From: Planctomycetota bacterium
Lineage (GTDB): Bacteria > Planctomycetota > Planctomycetia > JALXBF01
NCBI GenBank assembly: GCA_026991575.1
Contig: JALXBF010000138.1
Coordinates: 75,099 to 116,149 of the forward strand
Direction of reading: 5' to 3'
Length of the DNA stretch: 41,051 nucleotides
Shown here: piece after piece, positions 35,698-41,051 of the stretch
Numbering within the stretch: the stretch's first letter is position 1
Layout of the letters: each line of letters begins with the position of its first letter
Notes under the pieces: generated by a model
Databases searched by the model: none
What the model was told of the DNA's origin: nothing
Seen by the model: the letters and a program-made list of their open reading frames with translations, nothing else
Program-made: the position numbers and the translations under genes

Positions 35698-35914
35698 GGG
35701 GCAAATCCCGTACCACGTACCCACCAGTACCTAACGCCGCTTTCCCCCACCCTCCGGCGGCCCATCCCGGGGTCCCGCTCCCTCTGCCATCGACCCGCCC
35801 CAGGACGCCTCCAAGCAGCGTTTGCCAGCAAGTCGCACCGGGTTGCGTTCAGCCAGGCACCACAGCACTCGGTCGGCTCGCCTGCCGGTGCCAATCGACC
35901 CGAACCGCCCAACG

Positions 35915-35932
35915 TGTTGCCTGCAGGCAACA
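35915..35932. repeat. Perfect 18-bp palindrome after trmB
   Basis: The sequence TGTTGCCTGCAGGCAACA is identical on both strands with no central spacer. It begins 7 bases after the trmB stop. No T-run follows on either strand, so it is not a standard terminator; a dimeric regulator site is the better guess. Confidence 0.6.
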
Positions 35933-35938
35933 GCAGCG

Positions 35939-36571
35939 CTACCCGATGCGCTCGTAGCTACCCCGGAAGATCGGGCGCCCTTCCTTGCGATACTTCCGCT
36001 CAAAGTGCGTCAGGTAATCCAGGTCGTGCGTTGGCTCGTGTGGCGTTGGCGGGGGAAGCCTCCGCAAAGCGTCGGTCTCGTCGAGCAGCGTGAAAATCAC
36101 CTCCGCGTACTCGGCCACGTCCGTTGCCACGTGGAGCTTGCCCCCCGGCTCCAGCACGCGGACCACCTGAGCCACAAACTCAGGGGTGAACAACCTGCGC
36201 TTCTTGTGCCGCTTCTTCCACCACGGGTCCGGGAAATAGACGTGAACGGCCTGCACAGACGAACTCGGAATGCACTCCGCCAGCAAGAACCTTGCATCGG
36301 CTCGTGTCACACGCACGTTCCGCTCTACGCCGGCCTTCAGCACACGCTCTGCCGATGCCCGCGCATAGCGACCGCTCCAGTCGATGCCGAGGAAGTTGAC
36401 CTCCGGCCGCTCGCTGGCCGCCCGCACCAAGAACAGGCCCTTGCCGCAGCCGACATCCAGCTCCACGGGGTTATCGTTGCCGAACAGCAAGGCCCAGTCG
36501 ATCGGCCCGGTCAACTCCACGAGCACTCTCGCCAGTTCTTCGTCCGAGAATCGCGCCCTTCTGCGGCCCAT
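35939..36571 (-). CDS. trmB: tRNA (guanine-N7-)-methyltransferase
   Basis: SAM-dependent enzyme that makes m7G46 in the tRNA variable loop. 210 residues, the family size. Motifs: ELDVGCGKGLFL (SAM loop), NFLGIDWSGRYA, then the diagnostic block VHVYFPDPWWKKRHKKRRL, followed by VRVLEPGGKLHVATDVAEYAE. The C-terminus has THFERKYRKEGRPIFR as in TrmB. The start ATG 36571 gives the normal N-terminus; AGGAG lies eleven bases upstream, somewhat far. The frame continues to 37189 but that part is antisense to the MBL gene and not conserved. Transcribed away from the MBL gene, with 159 bases between starts. In-frame neighbours give no further pathway information. Confidence 0.95.
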   Translation of the reverse strand: MGRRRARFSDEELARVLVELTGPIDWALLFGNDNPVELDVGCGKGLFLVRAASERPEVNFLGIDWSGRYARASAERVLKAGVERNVRVTRADARFLLAECIPSSSVQAVHVYFPDPWWKKRHKKRRLFTPEFVAQVVRVLEPGGKLHVATDVAEYAEVIFTLLDETDALRRLPPPTPHEPTHDLDYLTHFERKYRKEGRPIFRGSYERIG

Positions 36572-36666
36572 CCCGCTAACCGCTCCTTTGGCTATCGCTA
36601 AGCCGGGCCATCGGCCCGAGTTCTTCGCCCGCCACGCCCGGCGCTCGGTGCCCCCACGCATCTCGC

Positions 36667-36680
36667 TACACTGGGTATGG
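36667..36680 (+). promoter_or_regulatory. Putative -10 region of the MBL/beta-CASP gene
   Basis: TACACTGGGTATGG: the hexamer TACACT followed by GG, and 13 of 14 positions shared with the block at 28425-28438. No clear -35. Leader about 50 bases to the ATG at 36731. Confidence 0.35.
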
Positions 36681-36730
36681 ACCGTGGCATCGGCAGATCC
36701 CGACGGGTGCGTGACCCGAGGAGGTTCACC

Positions 36731-38596
36731 ATGCGAGCGCCGGCCAAGCTTGCTCTGATTGCTGCCTTCCTCTGCGCCGCATGTGCGCCAGGTGCAGCCA
36801 CAGCCCAAAGACCGGATGCCCCCCGCATAACCCCGGACGAGGCACACCGCTACGTCGGGAAGTTCTGCATTGTAGAAGGACGAATCGTTGAGGTGAGCTG
36901 GCAACGGCGGGCTACGTTTCTGAACTACCAGCCATACCGCCGGGGCTCGCGCGATTTCTACCTGGTCATTGTCGGCCGAGATCGCGAGCGGTTCGACCGG
37001 CGGGAGGTCGAGAGTTGGGAGGGGAAGGTGTTGCGCGTGTACGGCCGGATCGAACTGTACCGGGGCCGGCCTCAGATCCGATTGCGGGATCCAGATCAGG
37101 TTGAGGTGATCGACGGACCACGGCCTCGAGGACCTCGTCGTGGTGGCCTGCACGACGAACGGCCGCGACAGCGCAGCCTGAAAGACCACGTGGTCATCAA
37201 GTTCCTGGGCGGGGCTCGCGAGATTGGTTCCTCGGCCATTCTCGTCAGCAATGGCCGCACCACGGTCCTCCTAGACTACGGCGCACCTTACGGCGAGCAG
37301 CAACGGAGGCGAGCGGCTAAGGGGCCCGAATTCGACCCGGACACGCTCGATGCCGTGATCCTCAGCCACGCGCATCTGGACCACATCGGTCGCATTCCGG
37401 AGCTGGTGGCGGCCGGGTATGACGGCAGGTTCTACGCGACCCGGGTTACGGGGAACCTGGCCCGCACCATGCTGGAAATGGCCGCCGACTTCGATGATCG
37501 ACCGGCTCACCAGGTGCCGGTAGCCCACGTGATCCGTCGGTTTGTGCCAGAAGACTACCACGAGGAGTTCCTCGTGGCGGACGACGTGGAGGTAACTTTC
37601 CTGGACGCGGGCCATATTCCCGGCTCAGCGGTGACCGTGTTGGAGATGAGCACGGCGGACGGCCCTGTCCGGATTGCATACACCGGGGACTACGGCAACG
37701 GGCTCAGCCCGTTGTTGCGGCGGCCTGAGAAAGTCCACGAGGCCGATGTGCTGATCATTGAAGCGACCTACGGCGGGCGGGTTCGAAAACGGGCCATTGG
37801 GGGGGTGGACGCCGTGTTTGAGCCGTTTGTTCGGGACCTTGCTGCGGCCGTGCGCGCGGGCAAGCGCGTGATCATTCCGGCGTTCGTGTTGGACCGTACT
37901 CAGAAGTTGCTATGGGTGATCGGGCGTGCACGTCGTCGCGGCATTCTGCCACGCAACGTGCCGGTTTACGTTACGAGCCGCAGGGCGCGGGAGATCACGG
38001 AGCGGTACGCCATGTTTTGGCACCGCCGCGATCAGTTTGCTCAGTATTTCTCGCAGCGCTGGTTGACCCAAGATCATCCGTTCTTTGGGCTCCGCTATCG
38101 CGCGGCGCCGCGCGGTGACGATGGCCCGCCGCCGCGGCCCTCGATCGTGATTGCTTCCTCGGCGGACGGCAGGCATGCGGCCAGTCGGGCGCTGATCGAG
38201 CGGCTGGCCGGCGATCGCCACACGGCGTTTTTCATCGTGGGTTATGCACCGCCCGAGACGCCCGTAGGGCAGCTGGCGGCCATCGCCACCGGACGGCGAC
38301 CGGAGCGTTGGATCAAAGTGGACGGGCGGTCGTTGATGGTGCAGGCTGATGTGAGGAAGTACAGCATGTTCTCCGCGCATGCGGATCGAGAGCAGATGGT
38401 GGAGTTTGTCACGGCGTGTCGGAACTGGAGACATGTCTTTGTCGTACATGGAGAAAAACGCAGTTGTCTGGCGCTGGTTGACCGCATCCGCGAGGAGTTT
38501 CCGCAGCGGGCCGACCGGGTTGTCGCGCCACGCCGCCTTGAGTCGTTCCGTGTCGAACCTGCGCCGGTCCGCCCTCGGGCCGCGTTACGTCCCTGA
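36731..38596 (+). CDS. Exported OB-like domain fused to MBL/beta-CASP nuclease-type domain
   Basis: 621 residues. A signal peptide (about 1-25, core LALIAAFLCAAC, cleavage after AATA likely; a lipobox-like CAAC is imperfect) precedes an OB-fold-like domain (about 33-126: ITPDEAHRYVGKFCIVEGRIVEV, YLVIVGRDRERF, KVLRVYGRIELYRGRPQI). After a basic linker comes a metallo-beta-lactamase plus beta-CASP domain of the CPSF73/RNase J class: D182, HAHLDH (213-218), H295 in GHIPGS, D320 in YTGDYG, motif A E344 in IIEATYGG, motif B in FSAHADREQ and motif C in VVHGEK. All metal and CASP residues are kept, so nuclease activity is plausible. The ATG at 36731 has AGGAGG seven bases upstream, which makes the signal peptide the true N-terminus. 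Five bases separate it from manA. Confidence 0.88.
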   Translation: MRAPAKLALIAAFLCAACAPGAATAQRPDAPRITPDEAHRYVGKFCIVEGRIVEVSWQRRATFLNYQPYRRGSRDFYLVIVGRDRERFDRREVESWEGKVLRVYGRIELYRGRPQIRLRDPDQVEVIDGPRPRGPRRGGLHDERPRQRSLKDHVVIKFLGGAREIGSSAILVSNGRTTVLLDYGAPYGEQQRRRAAKGPEFDPDTLDAVILSHAHLDHIGRIPELVAAGYDGRFYATRVTGNLARTMLEMAADFDDRPAHQVPVAHVIRRFVPEDYHEEFLVADDVEVTFLDAGHIPGSAVTVLEMSTADGPVRIAYTGDYGNGLSPLLRRPEKVHEADVLIIEATYGGRVRKRAIGGVDAVFEPFVRDLAAAVRAGKRVIIPAFVLDRTQKLLWVIGRARRRGILPRNVPVYVTSRRAREITERYAMFWHRRDQFAQYFSQRWLTQDHPFFGLRYRAAPRGDDGPPPRPSIVIASSADGRHAASRALIERLAGDRHTAFFIVGYAPPETPVGQLAAIATGRRPERWIKVDGRSLMVQADVRKYSMFSAHADREQMVEFVTACRNWRHVFVVHGEKRSCLALVDRIREEFPQRADRVVAPRRLESFRVEPAPVRPRAALRP

Positions 38597-38601
38597 GCAG
38601 C

Positions 38602-39681
38602 GTGACTCCAGCGCGAATGATGACGCAGTTCTCCGCGCGCAGCCTGATGGCACAGAACGGCACATGGTCCAACCGACTTCTCCGCTTCGAGCCGGTCTTG
38701 AAAGAACGGATCTGGGGCGGTCGACGGCTCGCGCAGCTTTTTGGCAAGGCAGCCGCGCCGGAGCGGCGCATCGGCGAGAGCTGGGAGCTGTTCGCGTTTG
38801 CGGGCGACAGCGTGCGGGTCAGCGCAGGGGGGGGCGGAGGCGACGGCGCACCGCTCGCCGAACTGATTCGCCGACGCTGTGTTCCAGTCGACGACCACTC
38901 CGTGCAGACGGGCTCGTTCCCCTTGCTGTTCAAGTGGATCGACGCTGCCGAGGACCTTTCGGTACAGGTACACCCCCCTGACGGCCACCCGCTCGTGCCT
39001 GCGGGGCATCGGGGCAAGACAGAGTGCTGGGCAGTGGTCTCTGCGGAGCCCGGTGCCAGCCTGTACGTAGGCCTGAAGCCGGGGGTGAAGCCGGAGGAAG
39101 TTGCCGACGGCGTACGCACGGGCCAGGTGGCGGAGTTGTTGCAGCGGTACCCGGCGGTACCCGGGGAGGTGTTCTTCGTGCCGGCTGGCACGGTGCACGC
39201 CATCGGCCGTGGCGTGACGCTGGCGGAGATTCAGCAGGCCAGCGATGTGACCTTCCGGCTTTACGACTGGGACCGGATCGACCCGAGCACCGGAGTTCGG
39301 CGCCCGTTGCACGTCGAACCGGCGCTGGCATGTCTGGCCGATCACCCGGCGGCAGGGCGAGTGACGCCGCGGTGCACGCTCCGTGCTGACGCGGTGGTGG
39401 TCGAGCAGTTGGTGTCGGCCAGCTGTTGTCACGCATTCGTGCTGGATCGTGTCACGGTGCGTTGCCGTGTGCAAGGTACAATCCCACGACCGTGGAGCGT
39501 GTGGATGGTCACGGAGGGCAGGGCGGTCGTGGCGATCCGCGATCGAAAGGAGTGGCTGCGGCCAGGCGATACGGTACTGGTGCTGGGTGAGGCGGAGCTT
39601 CAGATCGAGCCGATTGCCTCGCCCCTGGTGCTGCTGGAAACCCGCCTACCGAACACCGGCTCAACGGCGTGGCTTGGTTGA
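38602..39681 (+). CDS. manA: Class I mannose-6-phosphate isomerase
   Basis: Zinc isomerase interconverting mannose 6-phosphate and fructose 6-phosphate, linking glycolysis with GDP-mannose synthesis. About 359 residues of cupin fold, similar to short bacterial ManA. Ligand motifs in order: LSVQVHPPD (Gln and His), GKTECW (Glu) and PAGTVHAIG (His), with KERIWGGRRL and GESWEL at the N-terminus as expected. A Gly-rich loop after AGDSVRVSA is encoded over a run of eight G (38827-38834). The start is uncertain: GTG 38602 gives the longest product, but ATG 38617, 38620 or 38647 would fit as well; none has a good Shine-Dalgarno, perhaps because translation is coupled to the MBL gene 5 bases upstream. 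Downstream, 57 bases lead to the HAD gene. Confidence 0.93.
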   Translation: MTPARMMTQFSARSLMAQNGTWSNRLLRFEPVLKERIWGGRRLAQLFGKAAAPERRIGESWELFAFAGDSVRVSAGGGGGDGAPLAELIRRRCVPVDDHSVQTGSFPLLFKWIDAAEDLSVQVHPPDGHPLVPAGHRGKTECWAVVSAEPGASLYVGLKPGVKPEEVADGVRTGQVAELLQRYPAVPGEVFFVPAGTVHAIGRGVTLAEIQQASDVTFRLYDWDRIDPSTGVRRPLHVEPALACLADHPAAGRVTPRCTLRADAVVVEQLVSASCCHAFVLDRVTVRCRVQGTIPRPWSVWMVTEGRAVVAIRDRKEWLRPGDTVLVLGEAELQIEPIASPLVLLETRLPNTGSTAWLG

Positions 39682-39738
39682 GGGGGCTACGCCACGCAGC
39701 ACCGCAACGATCCGCGTGTGACGTCAGCGGGGGAATCG

Positions 39739-40716
39739 ATGCCGATAAGTTTGCACGAGTACGCCGACTGGCTCGACAACCGCACCGATCTCTTCTGGCC
39801 CAAACCACCTCAGGTCCATGCTCCCAAGGTCAAACCACTGTTGCGCCGGTTGCGCGGTATTCGCCTGGTGACGTTCAACACGTACGGCACGCTGATCGCT
39901 ATTCGCGGCGGCGAGCTCAGGCTGGTGGAGCCGAACCGCTTGATCATGGAAACGGCCCTGGAGAAGACGATTCAGGAGTTCAAGATGTGGCCGTCGATGA
40001 CCCGTAAGCCGGGCAAGCCCTCCGAGTACATGATGCAGCAGTACCAGCAGCTGCTCGATGAGGCCAAGCTCCGGCCAGCCGTTGGCGAGCGTTACCCGGA
40101 GATCCGCGTCGAGGAGATCTGGGAGAAGATCATCAACCGCCTGATGAAGAAGGAGTACACCTTTGACGTCAACTTCTACGGGTCGCTCACGCAGTTTGCC
40201 CGCTGCGTTGCGTTCTTCTTCCACGCTAGTCTGCAGGGGTACGGTCCCCAGCCGGGGGCTCTGGCTACGCTGCGTGCGCTGAAGCGGCTCGGCTTCCGCC
40301 TGGGCATCATTGGCGATGGGCAGGCGTTCACGCGGGTGCAGTTACTGAGGGCGTTGCGGCAGGAGGGGGAACTGACGTCGCTCAATGAGCTGTTCGATGA
40401 GGCGTTCATTGCGATTTCTGCGGAGGTCGGAGCACGCCGGCCGTCAGAAACGCTTTTCCGCAAAGTGGTCAGCGCGGCAGCCGAGCGGGGCATTCCGGCC
40501 ACGTCCATCCTGCACGTGGGCAACAGCCTGGAGTTGGATGTGGCCCCGGCCAAGCGATTGCACCTACGCACCGCGCTGTACGCCGGGGACAAGGAAGCGG
40601 TGCAGGCCAATAAGGAGCAGCTAGCGGACAAGGCGACGCGGCCGGACGTGCTACTGGCTGAGCTCCGCCAGCTGGTGCCGTGCCTACGTGAGAACGCCCC
40701 CGCCGCTACCACCTAG
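39739..40716 (+). CDS. HAD-superfamily protein lacking the catalytic aspartates
   Basis: 325 residues with the HAD layout: motif I region LVTFNTYGTLI (44-53), a helical cap about 60-165, motif II region LGIIGDGQ (188-195), motif III-like ARRPSETLF, and motif IV region ILHVGNSLELDVAPA. In active HAD enzymes motif I is DxDxT or DxxGT and motif IV is GDSxxxD. Here the nucleophile is N47 and the next acid is Y49, and motif IV reads GNS with one later Asp (D267). Phosphatase activity by the usual route is therefore unlikely; a binding or regulatory role is possible. The ATG at 39739 has GGGGGA five bases upstream; a GTG at 39718 is the alternative. Between manA and the FabZ-like gene, all on the plus strand. 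Confidence 0.8.
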   Translation: MPISLHEYADWLDNRTDLFWPKPPQVHAPKVKPLLRRLRGIRLVTFNTYGTLIAIRGGELRLVEPNRLIMETALEKTIQEFKMWPSMTRKPGKPSEYMMQQYQQLLDEAKLRPAVGERYPEIRVEEIWEKIINRLMKKEYTFDVNFYGSLTQFARCVAFFFHASLQGYGPQPGALATLRALKRLGFRLGIIGDGQAFTRVQLLRALRQEGELTSLNELFDEAFIAISAEVGARRPSETLFRKVVSAAAERGIPATSILHVGNSLELDVAPAKRLHLRTALYAGDKEAVQANKEQLADKATRPDVLLAELRQLVPCLRENAPAATT

Positions 40717-40804
40717 TCATTGATCGATGCGCTGGAGACTGGTCTAGCGGGTCCGCGCCGTCATAGCATAGACGTTCGCTGGAGGCTCACAGCGGGAAGG
40801 GACA

Positions 40805-41051
40805 ATGCCACCACCAGCCATCATTGACGTCACGCAATTCGATTACGACAACCCGGTGGTTGACCTGGAAGGGATCCGGGCGGTCCTACCGCAGCGTTAC
40901 GAGATGGAACAGCTGACCGGGATCGTGTACCTGGACGAAGAATCCAAGGTCATCGTCGGGTTCAAGGATGTGCGGCATGATGAGTTCTGGGTACGTGGCC
41001 ACATGCCGGATTACCCGCTGATGCCCGGCGTGCTGATGTGCGAAGCGGCTG
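40805..41051 (+). CDS. FabZ-like 3-hydroxyacyl-ACP dehydratase, 3' end cut by window
   Basis: The first 82 residues are visible. Hot-dog-fold dehydratase features: LPQRYEMEQLTGIVYLD corresponds to the LPHRYPFLLVDRV block, and FWVRGHMPDYPLMPGVLMCEA to FFxGHFPxxPIMPGVLMIEA, with the catalytic histidine in GHMP. The catalytic Glu/Asp pair partner should come soon after the window end. FabZ removes water from 3-hydroxyacyl-ACP in fatty acid synthesis; Planctomycetes encode several paralogues, and the changed LPHRYPF block suggests this is not the housekeeping copy. The ATG at 40805 has a GGAAGG element four to five bases upstream. Upstream 88 bases hold no clear promoter. Confidence 0.85.
   Translation, partial: MPPPAIIDVTQFDYDNPVVDLEGIRAVLPQRYEMEQLTGIVYLDEESKVIVGFKDVRHDEFWVRGHMPDYPLMPGVLMCEAA

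Larger units (their letters stand above)
35556..35938. other. Intergenic region trmB-sigma factor, with promoter and palindrome
   Basis: No gene is supported. It contains a perfect 18-bp palindrome (35915-35932) directly after the trmB stop, the sigma-gene promoter (35670-35697), and two small hairpin repeats near it: TAAGCT-GGT-AGCTTA on the minus strand and AGTGCT-7-AGCACT further downstream. Confidence 0.55.

Noticed and set aside
36572-37189. N-terminal extension of the trmB frame
   Set aside because: Antisense to the MBL gene start and not part of the TrmB family length.
38242-39474. Open frame of 410 codons on the minus strand opposite the MBL and manA genes
   Set aside because: Antisense to two well-supported genes; Arg/His-rich composition and no recognisable motifs.

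Overview
The window looks like a chromosomal segment of a Planctomycetota bacterium. Direct signs are high GC with many GTG and TTG starts. It also carries a set of families typical of that phylum: a DUF1559-type protein, a DUF1570-type protein, a DUF1080 (3-keto-disaccharide hydrolase fold) protein, a Ser/Thr kinase with an N-terminal zinc ribbon and C-terminal membrane anchor, an alpha/alpha toroid protein fused to a beta-helix, and a Planctomycetes-style ECF-like sigma factor. The species cannot be fixed from the sequence. I see no transposase, phage gene, CRISPR array or rRNA, so this reads as a resident region.

Layout. 1-2.1 kb (+): the end of an aspartate/glutamate leucyltransferase (bpt), a CpdA-like metallophosphoesterase and thiD, as overlapping genes. 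2.1-5.5 kb (-): a zinc-ribbon/membrane protein, a tRNA-Met(CAT) with its own promoter and terminator, and an exported sialidase-fold protein. 6.1-9.6 kb (-): an operon tdh-kbl-LOG (threonine to glycine plus acetyl-CoA, then a nucleotide phosphoribohydrolase-like protein). 10-13.8 kb: a Ser/Thr kinase (+) facing a Cu(+) P-type ATPase with a 39-residue membrane peptide downstream (-). 14-17.8 kb: the toroid/beta-helix protein (+) converging on a lipoprotein in which one DUF1080 domain is inserted inside another (-).

17.9-26.5 kb is the most unusual part. A tightly packed four-gene operon (-) encodes, in order of transcription, a Wzx-like flippase, a CDP-alcohol phosphatidyltransferase with an altered catalytic signature, a protein resembling eukaryotic GPI ethanolamine-phosphate transferases (PIG-O type), and a GT2 glycosyltransferase. 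A YfhO-like multi-pass protein is transcribed divergently from the same 200-bp intergenic region. Together they suggest a pathway that builds, flips and decorates a lipid-linked glycan or phospholipid outside the cytoplasmic membrane. The product is unknown.

26.6-35.7 kb: a lactate permease and an anchored TPR protein (+), a YdcF/ElyC-like DUF218 protein, a DUF1570 metallopeptidase-like protein coupled to a zinc-ribbon/DUF1559 protein, and a sigma factor (-). 35.9-41 kb: trmB (-), then a (+) series with a secreted MBL/beta-CASP nuclease-like protein preceded by an OB-like domain, manA, a HAD-fold protein lacking its catalytic aspartate, and the start of a FabZ-like dehydratase cut by the window end.

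Regulation. Several promoter candidates can be read by eye, and most have GG directly after the -10 hexamer. A perfect 18-bp palindrome follows trmB, and the -10 region of the sigma gene is itself a hairpin.
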